From assembly GCF_001693485.1 (NCBI RefSeq), contig NZ_MAXC01000012.1, forward strand, positions 434,001 to 498,000: a stretch of DNA of 64,000 bases, in the 5' to 3' direction. A program made the position numbers and the translations under genes. The notes below the pieces were generated by a model. That model ran no database searches. It was given only the letters and a program-made list of their open reading frames with translations, and was not told the DNA's origin. Shown here one piece after another: positions 55,855 to 64,000 of the stretch (its first letter is position 1; each line of letters starts with the position of its first letter). The stretch comes from Bradyrhizobium sp. LMTR 3 (GTDB lineage: Bacteria; Pseudomonadota; Alphaproteobacteria; Rhizobiales; Xanthobacteraceae).

Positions 55855-56581
55855 GGTCAAAAATCTCAGCCTCGCTTATGGCCTGCATCGCGCGCTCGAC
55901 GGCGTCGCCCTCAACGTCGGCCGCCGTGAGATCGTAACGATCCTGGGCGCCAATGGCGCCGGCAAGACTTCGCTCCTGAAAGCCATCGCAGGCGTCGTGC
56001 GTACGCTTCCCGGCAAGCAGGTTCGGCTCGGCGGCCGCGATATCTCCGCGCTTGCCGCCCACGACATCGTCGAAAGCGGGCTAGCGCTGGTTCCGGAAGG
56101 CCGCGGCATCTTTGGCGACCTCACGGTGAAGGAAAATCTCCTGCTCGGCGCCAATCCGAAGCGCGCCCGCGAGGGCGAAGCGGCGCGGCGCGAGCAGGTG
56201 CTTGCGCTGTTTCCGCGCCTGCGCGAACGCGCCGCCCAGATCGCGCGCACCATGAGCGGCGGCGAACAGCAGATGCTCGCCATCGGCCGCGCGCTGATGT
56301 CCAATCCGGATATCCTGCTCCTCGACGAGCCGTCGCTCGGGCTCTCGCCCGCCATGGTTCAGGAGTTGTTCGCCACCTTGCTGCGGGTGCGCGAGGCCGG
56401 CGTCGGGCTTCTGCTCGTCGAACAGAACGCGCAGGAGAGCCTGCGGATCGCCGATCGCGGCTATGTGCTCGAAAACGGCGTCATCGTCGGACACGGCACC
56501 GCCGATCAACTGAAGTCCGATCCCGCCGTCCAGCGCGCCTATCTCGGCGGCGTGCCGCCGGCCACCGCATCATCATCGTAA
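55847..56581 (+). CDS. Branched-chain amino acid-type ABC ATPase, LivF-like
   Basis: A 244-residue ATPase with all motifs intact: Walker A GANGAGKTS, the segment VPEGRGIFGDLTVKENLLLG typical of LivF, the signature MSGGEQQMLAIGRAL and Walker B LLLDEPSLGLSP. It pairs with the LivG-like subunit, whose signature is unusual, to drive one importer. It overlaps that gene by eight bases and precedes the aldehyde dehydrogenase by 20 bases. Confidence 0.93.
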   Translation: MLEVKNLSLAYGLHRALDGVALNVGRREIVTILGANGAGKTSLLKAIAGVVRTLPGKQVRLGGRDISALAAHDIVESGLALVPEGRGIFGDLTVKENLLLGANPKRAREGEAARREQVLALFPRLRERAAQIARTMSGGEQQMLAIGRALMSNPDILLLDEPSLGLSPAMVQELFATLLRVREAGVGLLLVEQNAQESLRIADRGYVLENGVIVGHGTADQLKSDPAVQRAYLGGVPPATASSS

Positions 56582-56601
56582 AGCCTTGAGGAGAGAAAGC
56601 C

Positions 56602-58053
56602 ATGTATGAAATTTCGCTGCTGCTCGACAGCAAGGATGTCCCGGCGTCGAACGGCGCGACCTTCGATCGTCTCAACCCGGTCACCGGCGATCTCGCAAGC
56701 CGCGCCGCGGCAGCCCAGATCGCGGATGCGAAGCGCGCGGCCGACACCGCAGCCGCTGCCTTCCCCGCATGGTCCGCTACCGGTCCGAACGCGAGGCGCG
56801 CGATCCTGTTGAAGGCTGCCGATCTTCTGGCGTCGAAGGCACCCCAGTTCATCGAACTGATGGCGGCGGAGACCGGCGCGACGGCCGGTTGGGCCGGCTT
56901 CAATGTTCACTTAGCCGCCGGCATGCTGCGCGAAGCGGCGGCCATCACGACACAGATTTCGGGCGAAGTGATCCCCTCCGACAAGCCCGGCTGTATCGCG
57001 ATGGCGGTACGCCAACCCGCCGGCGTGGTGCTGAGCATGGCGCCATGGAACGCGCCGGTCATTCTCGGCGTTCGCGCCATCGCGCTGCCGCTCGCCTGCG
57101 GCAACACCGTGGTGCTGAAAGCCTCCGAAATCTGCCCGGGCACCCACCGGCTGATCGCCGAATGCCTGCGCGACGCCGGCCTGCCGCCGGGCGTCCTCAA
57201 CGTCATCACCAACGCGCCGGAAGATGCCCCTGCGCTGATCGAAATGCTGATCGGCCATCCAGCCGTGCGGCGCGTCAATTTCACCGGCTCGACACGCGTC
57301 GGCCGCATCATCGCGCAGGTGGCAGCCAAATATCTCAAGCCGGCCCTGCTCGAACTCGGCGGCAAGGCGCCGATGATCGTGCTCGATGATGCCGACATCG
57401 ACGCTGCCGTTGCCGCAGCAGCGTTCGGTGCCTTCATGAACCAGGGCCAGATCTGCATGTCGACCGAGCGCCTCGTCGTCGACGAGAAGATTGCCGATGC
57501 CTTCGTAACGAAGCTCGCGGCGAAAGCCGGATCGCTTGTCGCCGGTGATCCGCGCAGGGGTAACGCGCCGCTGGGATCGCTGATCGGCACCGATGCCGCG
57601 GCCCGCATCCAGGCCTTGATCAACGACGCCGTCAGCAAAGGCGCCAAGGTGGTCGCAGGCGGGCGCAGCGAGGGCACGCTGATGTCGGCGACGGTGATCG
57701 ACGGCGTCAACTCGTCGATGCGGATTTACGGCGAGGAGTCGTTCGGTCCGGTGGTCTGCGTCGTGCGCGTCAACGGCGCCGATGAAGCCGTCCGCGTCGC
57801 CAATGACACTGAATACGGGTTATCGGCAGCGGTATTCGGACGCGACATCGCGCGCGCGTTCGAGGTCGCCAAGCGCATCGATTCCGGCATCTGTCACGTC
57901 AACGGGCCCACCGTGCACGACGAGGCGCAGATGCCGTTCGGCGGCGTCAAGGCGTCGGGCTATGGCCGCTTCGGCGGCAAGGCCGGCATCGCCGAATTCA
58001 CCGAATTGCGCTGGATCACGATCGAGACCGGGCCGCAGCATTATCCGATCTAG
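56602..58053 (+). CDS. NAD-dependent aldehyde dehydrogenase (aromatic-aldehyde type)
   Basis: A 483-residue aldehyde dehydrogenase forming a carboxylic acid. The catalytic cysteine is in MNQGQICMSTERL, a sequence I associate with salicylaldehyde/vanillin dehydrogenases, and the general base is in LLELGGKAPMIVLDDADID. Cofactor segments FTGSTRVG and PWNAPVILGVRA are present. The GAGGAGAG ribosome site precedes the ATG at 56602. It is in the liv-type operon, so the imported compound probably passes through an aldehyde, or is itself an aromatic aldehyde. Substrate not proven. Confidence 0.88.
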   Translation: MYEISLLLDSKDVPASNGATFDRLNPVTGDLASRAAAAQIADAKRAADTAAAAFPAWSATGPNARRAILLKAADLLASKAPQFIELMAAETGATAGWAGFNVHLAAGMLREAAAITTQISGEVIPSDKPGCIAMAVRQPAGVVLSMAPWNAPVILGVRAIALPLACGNTVVLKASEICPGTHRLIAECLRDAGLPPGVLNVITNAPEDAPALIEMLIGHPAVRRVNFTGSTRVGRIIAQVAAKYLKPALLELGGKAPMIVLDDADIDAAVAAAAFGAFMNQGQICMSTERLVVDEKIADAFVTKLAAKAGSLVAGDPRRGNAPLGSLIGTDAAARIQALINDAVSKGAKVVAGGRSEGTLMSATVIDGVNSSMRIYGEESFGPVVCVVRVNGADEAVRVANDTEYGLSAAVFGRDIARAFEVAKRIDSGICHVNGPTVHDEAQMPFGGVKASGYGRFGGKAGIAEFTELRWITIETGPQHYPI

Positions 58054-58071
58054 ATCTGCTGCGTCACAAGA

Positions 58072-58209
58072 CCCTCATGGTGAGGAGCGCCAACGGGTCG
58101 CGCGAATGCGCGCCCGATGACAGGCTCCGCGCGTCTCGAACCATGAGGCCCCGTCTGTGGCCTACATTATTCGAGACGCCCGCTTCTCGCGGGCTCCTCT
58201 GGATGAGGG
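58072..58209. repeat. Palindromic repeat, inverted partner of the copy at 46.9 kb
   Basis: Contains CCCTCATGGTGAGGAGC, GCGTCTCGAACCATGAGG, CCCGTCTGTGGCCTACA and GAGACGCCCGCTTCTCGCGG. Its 70 bases at 58130-58199 match 46913-46982 in inverted orientation. It lies between the convergent aldehyde dehydrogenase and tonB genes. Confidence 0.85.
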
Positions 58210-58234
58210 TTTGAACGGCATAACGGAGCGGGCG

Positions 58235-59026
58235 TCAGCTCTTGTTCTTGACGCGGAAGATCACCGGCAGCGTGAATGTCAGGCCTTCGTCGGCGACGAC
58301 AGGCGGCGGCATCGGCACCGGATCGGAGCGGCGCACCATCGCCAGCGCCGCCTCGTCGAAGGCCGGATCGCCCGACCCCTTTTCGATATCGGTCGAGAGC
58401 ACGCGGCCCATGCGGTCGAGCGTGAAGCGAATCTGGATCTCGGCGGATTTTTGCTGCCGTTCCTTCGGGTAGCGTTTGTGCTTGTCGAGATGCGCGACCA
58501 GCTCCTTTTGCCAGGTCGCGCGCACGCGACGTGCGCTCTCGCCGGTGCCGATCACCGGTGCGATGGAACGCTGCCCTTCCGGAATGGCCTCTGAGCTCGG
58601 CGTCGCGGTCGCCTCGGAGGCAACCGACTCGGTGGACGCCTGCGTCTGCACCGCCGCGATCTTCGGGTCGTCCTCTTCCGGCTTCTTCGCCTCGTTCTCC
58701 GTCACCACCCGGTCGGCCTCTTCGGGCTCCGTCGGCTTGTCCTGCGGCAGCTCGGTTTCCTTGACCTCGGCCTTCTGCTCGGCGAGCTGCGGCGACGCCG
58801 CGGAAGCATCGGTATCCGGACCCGGCGGCAGATCGGTCACCTCGCGGTGAACGGAGGCCATTTCGAGCCCGATCTCGATTGCCGACGCGCCGAGGGCGTC
58901 ATCGGCTTCTTCGGTCTGCAAATGCGCGATCGCCAGCGCCGCGCCGCCAATGTGGAGCGCAAGCGCAATCACCGCGGCAGAAATCCAGAGCCGCCGCGAA
59001 GGCTTTTGCTCGTCGAGGCCGGTCAA
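58235..59026 (-). CDS. tonB: TonB-family energy transducer
   Basis: A 263-residue TonB. One N-terminal membrane segment (WISAAVIALALHIGGAALAI, about 14-33) is followed by a long acidic, proline/glutamate-rich linker (about 60-160) and the C-terminal domain (about 170-260) with ELVAHLDKHKRYPKE and FTLDRMGRVLSTDIEKGSGD. It spans the periplasm to energise outer-membrane receptors using ExbB-ExbD. The start overlaps the exbD stop by four bases. No receptor gene is near. Confidence 0.92.
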   Translation of the reverse strand: MTGLDEQKPSRRLWISAAVIALALHIGGAALAIAHLQTEEADDALGASAIEIGLEMASVHREVTDLPPGPDTDASAASPQLAEQKAEVKETELPQDKPTEPEEADRVVTENEAKKPEEDDPKIAAVQTQASTESVASEATATPSSEAIPEGQRSIAPVIGTGESARRVRATWQKELVAHLDKHKRYPKERQQKSAEIQIRFTLDRMGRVLSTDIEKGSGDPAFDEAALAMVRRSDPVPMPPPVVADEGLTFTLPVIFRVKNKS

Positions 59027-59490
59027 GGCTTTGCCGGCGCCGCTTGCGCCGCTGCTGCTTCGGGAACGCCTTCGAGCGCCACCAGCTTGAGCTTGGAATA
59101 GCCGCCGGCGCGCAGGATTTCGAGCACGTCCATCAATTCGCCATAGGGCACGGCGCGGTCAGCGCGCAGGAAGACGTGGCGCTCCTTGCTGCTGTCCGGC
59201 ATCGCATCGAGCGAGCGCACCAGGTCGACGCGCTTGACCATGTTCTCGCCGATCGCCACCGAGAGATCCGGCTTGATGCTGACATAGGTCGGCTTGTCCG
59301 GCTTCTTCTGCGGGGTTGCGGTCGAAGTCGGCAAATCGATCGGCAGGTCGACGGTCGACAGGGGCGCCGCAACCATGAAGATGATCAGGAGAACCAGAAC
59401 GACGTCGATGAACGGCGTGACGTTGATCTCGTGCGATTCCGCGAAATCGCTGTCGTCATCGAGGTCGTGTTCTGCGATTGACGCGCCCAT
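59023..59490 (-). CDS. exbD: Biopolymer transporter ExbD
   Basis: A 155-residue ExbD. The cytoplasmic leader SHEINVTPFIDVVLVLLIIF contains the conserved aspartate (FIDVVLVL) of the proton channel, with one membrane segment, then a periplasmic domain (about 45-150) with VFLRADRAVPYGELMDVLEI. The length is typical. It starts three bases after the exbB stop. It couples proton flow to TonB action. Confidence 0.93.
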   Translation of the reverse strand: MGASIAEHDLDDDSDFAESHEINVTPFIDVVLVLLIIFMVAAPLSTVDLPIDLPTSTATPQKKPDKPTYVSIKPDLSVAIGENMVKRVDLVRSLDAMPDSSKERHVFLRADRAVPYGELMDVLEILRAGGYSKLKLVALEGVPEAAAAQAAPAKP

Positions 59491-59493
59491 CGC

Positions 59494-60459
59494 CTACTCC
59501 GCCGCCGCTCGGGCATGCGAGCCGCCGTGTGAACTAACGTGGGTACGGTCGAGATCGCGCGACAGCAGCCGTCCCGCGGCGCCCGATGCACGGCTGACCA
59601 GTTCCATGTAACCCTTGGTGACGCGCGCGAAGTGATTGTAGATGATGACGGCCGGGATCGCGGCGACGAGGCCGATCGCGGTCGCGAGCAGCGCTTCGGC
59701 GATGCCGGGCGCCACCACGGCGAGGTTCGTGGTCTGCGATTTCGAAATGCCGATGAAGCTGTTCATGATGCCCCAGACCGTGCCGAACAGCCCGACGAAG
59801 GGCGACGTCGCGCCGATGGTCGCGAGCACGCCCATACCGAGCCGGATCCGACGCGCCTCGGCGCGCACGATTTCCGAAAAGCTCGACGCGGCGCGCTCCT
59901 TGATGCCGGCGTCGCTGGAAATGCCTGCCGACAGACGCGCCTCGCGCATCGCTGCCGCGAGCAAGGACGACAGCACGCTCCCCTTGGAACCCAGCGCGAA
60001 TTGCGCTTCCGCCAATGACCTCGCGTCGGAGATCTTGGCAAGCGCCCGGCGCACTTTGCGCTGAGCGACGGCGAGCTCGATCATCTTGGCGATGAAGATG
60101 GTCCAGGTCACTAGCGAAGCAAAGGCGAGACCGATCATGACCGCCTTGACCACCACGTCGGCCGACATGAACATCGACCAGGGCGACAATTCGCGAAGTT
60201 CGGCGGCAGCCGACTTCAGCGATTTGCTCTCGCGTTCCGCAGGCGTCGCGGCTGAATCCGAAGGGGCGGCCGGCGCAGCCGCTGGCTGGGGCGACGTGGC
60301 CGGGACCTGCGATACGGCGGGCGCCTGCTGGGCCGCAGATGCGGACGGCGCCGCAGGAAGCGTGCCCTGCTGGGCCGACGACGTCGCCGCCAGCGACAGC
60401 ATCGCCAGCGCCGACATCACCGCAAATAGCATAACGCGAAAAAGAGACATGTTGTTCAT
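59494..60459 (-). CDS. exbB: Biopolymer transporter ExbB (long form)
   Basis: A 321-residue ExbB, longer than the E. coli form. A signal-like segment ([20 protein letters not shown]) and an alanine/proline-rich periplasmic stretch (about 30-85) precede the three-segment MotA/TolQ/ExbB core, in which [20 protein letters not shown] and [20 protein letters not shown] are diagnostic. This extended N-terminus is usual in alphaproteobacterial ExbB. The start at 60459 lies four bases inside the end of the piuC-like remnant; a second ATG follows three codons later. Confidence 0.92.
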   Translation of the reverse strand: MNNMSLFRVMLFAVMSALAMLSLAATSSAQQGTLPAAPSASAAQQAPAVSQVPATSPQPAAAPAAPSDSAATPAERESKSLKSAAAELRELSPWSMFMSADVVVKAVMIGLAFASLVTWTIFIAKMIELAVAQRKVRRALAKISDARSLAEAQFALGSKGSVLSSLLAAAMREARLSAGISSDAGIKERAASSFSEIVRAEARRIRLGMGVLATIGATSPFVGLFGTVWGIMNSFIGISKSQTTNLAVVAPGIAEALLATAIGLVAAIPAVIIYNHFARVTKGYMELVSRASGAAGRLLSRDLDRTHVSSHGGSHARAAAE

Positions 60460-60786
60460 ACTTCGGCCCAGTAGCGGATCAGGTTGTAATAGATACCGGT
60501 CAATTTGACCGTTTCGGGGTCGTCTCGCCCAGGCCGCTCCACCAGGGCCTGGATCGAGGTGTCGAGATCGAAGATCAGGCTGCGGGCGCGTAGACATCCC
60601 GTACCATGCTCTGGAGCCTGAAAAAAGATGCCACACGCGCACCCAGTGCGACCGGCGTGACCAGATGCAACTGGACGCAGGACTAAGGCACGAGGGCGCA
60701 GGCCACGAGCTTGATCTGGTGGGAACCGTGGAGGTCCGCGACCACCAGCTCGCCGCCGTCGCATTCATCCGGCTCCGATAGGACGT
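60456..60786 (-). pseudogene. Remnant of a PKHD-type hydroxylase (PiuC/YbiX-like)
   Basis: Broken pieces of the C-terminal half of a PiuC/YbiX 2-oxoglutarate/Fe(II) hydroxylase. The first piece reads [20 protein letters not shown] and ends at an in-frame stop near 60683. After frameshifts, the distal part gives [17 protein letters not shown], then [20 protein letters not shown] and [18 protein letters not shown], which is the family's end. Its TGA still overlaps the exbB ATG by four bases. The N-terminal half and start are missing. In functional operons piuC lies beside a siderophore receptor. Confidence 0.75.
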
Positions 60787-61138
60787 GCCGCTGACTCAGC
60801 TCGCAGCAACCGACCGGCGGCAGGACAAATCCTGCACCGTAGGTACCGAGCGAAACTTTCGGGGTCAACGCGGTTGGGACGAGACGTCGCTTGAATCCAT
60901 CCAGATCAAAACGATTCTAATTTTGCTCCAAAGTCGTTCGACAGTCGGTGATGCGAATGAGCTTCGAGCCACGCCGTCGTCATGCCGGTCCTCACGCGTG
61001 CGCTGCCGCAACCTTTCCAATTGTTTAGGATTCTCAAGCGCTCGTGCATGTACGCCCCGAGGGCGCCGAGACAATATCTGTCTCCGCAGGGAACCGTTCT
61101 GGGTGCCATTGCCTGTTTTCCGAAACAAGTAGGTCGGC
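60787..61138. other. Gap without an intact gene (upstream of piuC remnant and RND operon)
   Basis: About 350 bases. The open frames on both strands give basic, low-complexity peptides without family features. The left part is probably what remains of the 5' half of the hydroxylase locus, and the right part should hold the RND-operon promoter. AT-rich sequence near 60905-60930 (AAAACGATTCTAATTTTGCT) is the likeliest promoter area. Confidence 0.4.
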
Positions 61139-62311
61139 ATGTCGAGATCACGCACCATCATTTGGGTATTGCTGGTCACAGCGATTGCCGGGCTGGGCTA
61201 TTTGGGCTGGCAGCGATTCCACGGCGAGGAACACCCGGCGCAGGCTGACGTCGGGAAGCGCACGCCGGCCCGCACCGCCGTCCCCGTCAAGACTGCCCCG
61301 GTCGAGAAGGCCGATTTTCCGGTCTATTTGACCGGGCTTGGCACCGTGCAAGGTTTCAACACCGTCGTAGTGCGCAGCCGCGTCGACGGCCAGATCAACA
61401 GGATCGCCTTTCAGGAGGGCCAGTTCGTCAAGGAGGGCGATACCCTGGTCGAGATCGATCCGCGGCCGTTCCAGGCCGCGCTCGATCAGGCCAAGGCCAA
61501 GAAGGCGCAGGACGCAGCCAATCTCGCCAATGCCAGTCTCGATCTGCAGCGCTCTACCAGGCTCGGGGAATTCGCGACCCGGCAACAGACCGACACGCAG
61601 CGCTCGACCGTCGCGCAACTGACGGCGCAGGTTGAGGCCGACACGGCCGCGATCTCCAACGCCCAAACCCAGCTTGATTACGCTACCGTCAAGGCACCGA
61701 TTTCCGGTATCGCCGGGCTGCGCCAGGTCGATGTCGGCAATATCGTCAATGCCGCAACCCAGACCGGCATCGTCACCATTGCCCAGATCGAGCCGATCGC
61801 GGTGATCTTTACCGCGCCGGAAGACCAGTTGCCGGATATCAAGGCAGCGCTGGCCACCGCTCCTCCTCGGACCATCGCGCTCTCCACCGACGGAAAGCGG
61901 GTGCTGTCCACCGGCACGCTCTCGCTGATCAACAACCAGGTCGACACGTCGAGCGGGACGATCAGGCTCAAGGCGGTATTCGACAACAAGGATCACGCAC
62001 TGTGGCCCGGCCAGTCGGTTTCGACGCGGCTGCTCGTTGCGACGCTGAAAAACGCCACCGTGATTCCGGATGACGCTGTTCAGCATGGCGCCGATGGTCT
62101 CTACGCCTACGCGGTCAACCAGGACAACAAGGCCGAGCTTCGCAAGATCAAGGTGACGCGCTCAGTCGACGGCCGCTCGGTGGTCGATGAGGGACTTTCG
62201 CTCGGCGAGCAGGTGATCACGGCAGGCCAATTCAAGGTTCAGCCGGGCTCGCTCGTGACCACGGCGGTCGCCAGCTCCGATCCGGCCCAAGCCAAGGTTG
62301 CCCAGGAATGA
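61139..62311 (+). CDS. RND efflux periplasmic adaptor, MdtA-like
   Basis: A 390-residue membrane-fusion protein. An N-terminal segment (TIIWVLLVTAIAGLGYLGWQ) anchors it to the inner membrane. The lipoyl halves (VVVRSRVDGQINRIAFQEGQ and AQTQLDYATVKAPISGIAGL) flank an alpha hairpin rich in alanine and glutamine, then come the beta-barrel and membrane-proximal domains (PGQSVSTRLLVATLKNATVI). It links the RND pump to an outer-membrane channel. The pump gene starts four bases before its end. An outer-membrane channel gene may lie beyond the window. Confidence 0.92.
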   Translation: MSRSRTIIWVLLVTAIAGLGYLGWQRFHGEEHPAQADVGKRTPARTAVPVKTAPVEKADFPVYLTGLGTVQGFNTVVVRSRVDGQINRIAFQEGQFVKEGDTLVEIDPRPFQAALDQAKAKKAQDAANLANASLDLQRSTRLGEFATRQQTDTQRSTVAQLTAQVEADTAAISNAQTQLDYATVKAPISGIAGLRQVDVGNIVNAATQTGIVTIAQIEPIAVIFTAPEDQLPDIKAALATAPPRTIALSTDGKRVLSTGTLSLINNQVDTSSGTIRLKAVFDNKDHALWPGQSVSTRLLVATLKNATVIPDDAVQHGADGLYAYAVNQDNKAELRKIKVTRSVDGRSVVDEGLSLGEQVITAGQFKVQPGSLVTTAVASSDPAQAKVAQE

Positions 62312-64000
62312 GCGGCGGAATCTCCGCGCCCTTCATTCGCTACCCGATCGGCACCTCGCTGATGATGGCCGGCATCATGTTCATCGGCCTCGTCGCCTAC
62401 CCGCTGTTGCCCGTCGCCCCCCTGCCGCAAGTCGACTTCCCGACCATCCAGGTGACCGCCAACCTGCCGGGCGGCAGCCCGGAAACCATGGCCTCGTCGG
62501 TGGCGCAGCCGCTTGAGCGCCAGTTCGCGCAGATTCCGGGCGTCGCGCAGATGACGTCGACGAGCTATCTCGGCACGACCGCAGTCAACATCCAGTTCGA
62601 TCTCAACCGCTCGATCGACGCGGCCGCCAACGACGTGCAGGCCGCGATCAATGCGGCCAGCGGCCAGTTGCCGAAAAACCTCCCCTCGCCGCCGATCTAC
62701 CGCAAGGTCAACCCGGCGGATTCGCCGATCCTGATCATGGCGGCGACTTCGGACACGCTGCCGCTCACGACAGTCAGCGACTCCGTGGACGCCCAGCTCG
62801 CGCAGCAGATCAGCCAGATCTCAGGCGTCGCCCAGGTCATCATCGGCGGCCAGCAGAAGCCGGCGATCCGCATTCAGATCGACCCGGGGAAACTCGTCGC
62901 CAAGGGCCTGTCACTGGAGGACGTGCGCAGCCAGATCGCGATCACGACCGTTGACAGCCCCAAGGGTAATATCGACGGCGAGCGGCGTGCTTACACCATT
63001 TACGCCAATGATCAGCTAACGGATTCCAAGGACTGGAACGACGTCATTATCGCCTATCGCAATGGCGGTCCGTTGCGGATCCGCGATATCGGCCAGGCCG
63101 TCACCGGCCCGGAGGACGCCAAGCAGGCGGGCTGGGCCAACGGCAAGCGCGGCGTATTCCTGGTGATATTCAAGCAGCCCGGCGCCAACGTCATCGAGAC
63201 CGTCGACCAGATCAAGGGGACGCTGCCCCGGCTGCTCGCTGCGCTCCCACCGGCTATCAAGGTCGAGGTGATGAGTGATCGCACCACGACGATCCGCGCC
63301 GCGGTCGAGGACGTGCAATTCACCATGCTGCTCACGATCGCGCTGGTCGTGATGGTGATCTTCATCTTCCTGCGCAATTTCTGGGCGACGGTGATCCCGG
63401 CGGTGACGGTGCCGTTGGCGCTGCTTGGCGCCTGCGCGCTGATGTGGCTGTGCGGCTATTCGCTCGACAATCTCTCGCTGATGGCGCTGACCATCGCCGT
63501 CGGTTTCGTGGTCGACGACGCCATCGTGATGCTGGAAAATATCACGCGCTATGTCGAGAAAGGCGAGAAGCCGATGGCCGCCGCCTTCAAGGGCGCCAGA
63601 GAGATCGGCTTCACCATCGTATCTATCAGCATCTCGCTGATCGCGGTGCTCATCCCGCTCTTGCTGATGGGCGGCATCATCGGCCGGTTGTTCCGCGAAT
63701 TCGCGGTTGTGCTCGCAATGACCATCTTCGTGTCAATGGTCGTGTCGCTGTCGCTGACGCCTATGATGGCCTCGCGCTTCCTGCGCGCGCATGGCGAAGT
63801 CAGGCACGGCCGGCTCTACCAGTGGAGCGAGCGCGGCTTCGACGCAATGCTGCGCTTCTATGAACGCGGCCTCGACCTTGCGCTGCGCTGGAAGTTCGCG
63901 ACCCTGATGGTCTTCTTCGCAACGCTGGGATTGTCGGTCTACCTGTTCGTCATCATTCCCAAGGGATTCTTCCCGCAGCAGGACAACGGCCTGATCACGG
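62308..64000 (+). CDS. RND multidrug efflux pump permease, MdtB/MdtC-like (3' truncated by window)
   Basis: The first 564 residues of an RND pump of about 1,030. The first membrane segment with ISAPFIRYPIGTSLMMAGIM leads to VAPLPQVDFPTIQVTANLPG and to the porter region with VAQPLERQFAQIPGVAQMTS. The fourth membrane segment shows VGFVVDDAIVMLENI, the paired aspartates of the proton relay. The last visible residues, PKGFFPQQDNGLIT, are the usual junction to the second half. It exports drugs or metabolites by proton antiport; the substrates are unknown. Confidence 0.93.
   Translation, partial: MSGGISAPFIRYPIGTSLMMAGIMFIGLVAYPLLPVAPLPQVDFPTIQVTANLPGGSPETMASSVAQPLERQFAQIPGVAQMTSTSYLGTTAVNIQFDLNRSIDAAANDVQAAINAASGQLPKNLPSPPIYRKVNPADSPILIMAATSDTLPLTTVSDSVDAQLAQQISQISGVAQVIIGGQQKPAIRIQIDPGKLVAKGLSLEDVRSQIAITTVDSPKGNIDGERRAYTIYANDQLTDSKDWNDVIIAYRNGGPLRIRDIGQAVTGPEDAKQAGWANGKRGVFLVIFKQPGANVIETVDQIKGTLPRLLAALPPAIKVEVMSDRTTTIRAAVEDVQFTMLLTIALVVMVIFIFLRNFWATVIPAVTVPLALLGACALMWLCGYSLDNLSLMALTIAVGFVVDDAIVMLENITRYVEKGEKPMAAAFKGAREIGFTIVSISISLIAVLIPLLLMGGIIGRLFREFAVVLAMTIFVSMVVSLSLTPMMASRFLRAHGEVRHGRLYQWSERGFDAMLRFYERGLDLALRWKFATLMVFFATLGLSVYLFVIIPKGFFPQQDNGLIT

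Noticed and set aside
46904..58209. CRISPR-like or insertion-sequence origin of the repeated palindromes
   Set aside because: Copies are few, dispersed and irregularly spaced, with no spacers, no cas genes, no transposase and no target duplications visible.
60865..61179. 104-residue minus-strand open frame upstream of the RND operon
   Set aside because: A basic, low-complexity peptide without family features that overlaps the RND adaptor start.

Overview
The window is 64 kb of GC-rich DNA from an alphaproteobacterium, most likely Bradyrhizobium or a close relative (inference). The signs are the codon bias, the dense fatty-acid, amino-acid and sugar-acid catabolism, the TAXI-TRAP and Liv-type transporters, and many short palindromic intergenic repeats, above all a family that begins GTAGGGTGGGCAAAG and ends in its reverse complement. 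I found no tRNA, rRNA, CRISPR array, transposase or phage gene. It reads as ordinary chromosome, cut at both ends: an ABC-F ATPase on the left and an RND pump on the right are incomplete.

Layout: (1) 1-3.4 kb: ABC-F ATPase 3' part, a D-threonine-aldolase-family enzyme, and a flavoprotein bracketed by a 65-bp perfect inverted repeat. (2) 3.6-12.9 kb: valine catabolism (mmsA, acyl-CoA dehydrogenase, 3-hydroxyisobutyryl-CoA hydrolase, mmsB) followed by an acyl-CoA synthetase, a MaoC protein and an SDR, with a divergent LysR regulator. (3) 12.9-16.6 kb: TetR regulator, PaaI thioesterase, enoyl-CoA hydratase and MFS transporter, linked by two similar AT-rich palindromes. (4) 16.6-24.8 kb: acyl-CoA carboxylase beta subunit, IclR regulator, stand-alone biotin carrier protein, TAXI-TRAP transporter, and a glutaminase fused to STAS and cyclic-nucleotide-binding domains. 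(5) 25-29.8 kb: tex, an Hsp70-like protein, a carboxymuconolactone-decarboxylase-family protein and a tiny membrane protein. (6) 29.9-35.6 kb: acyl-CoA metabolism, including a thiolase-fold protein without its nucleophilic cysteine paired with a zinc-ribbon/OB protein. (7) 35.7-47.8 kb: a sugar or sugar-acid regulon: ABC importer, DenD-like dehydrogenase, KDG kinase, KDPG aldolase, LacI regulator, IlvD/Edd dehydratase and two SDRs. (8) 47.8-50.9 kb: DMT exporter, LysR, site-2 protease and a tail-anchored protein. (9) 50.9-58.1 kb: AraC regulator, a complete Liv-type importer and an aldehyde dehydrogenase. (10) 58.2-60.8 kb: exbB-exbD-tonB behind a decayed piuC-like pseudogene. (11) 61.1-64 kb: RND efflux adaptor and pump.

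The best leads are: the LacI regulon, where an AGCGCT operator sits inside the promoter of the importer operon and a second copy precedes the dehydratase; a pair of IclR-type operators spaced 20 bp apart; the piuC relic still overlapping the exbB start codon; the glutaminase-STAS-cNMP fusion next to a TAXI transporter; and the cysteine-less thiolase with its OB-fold partner. No wholly new defence or mobile system is evident. Function calls rest on motifs and remembered family features, not on database searches.
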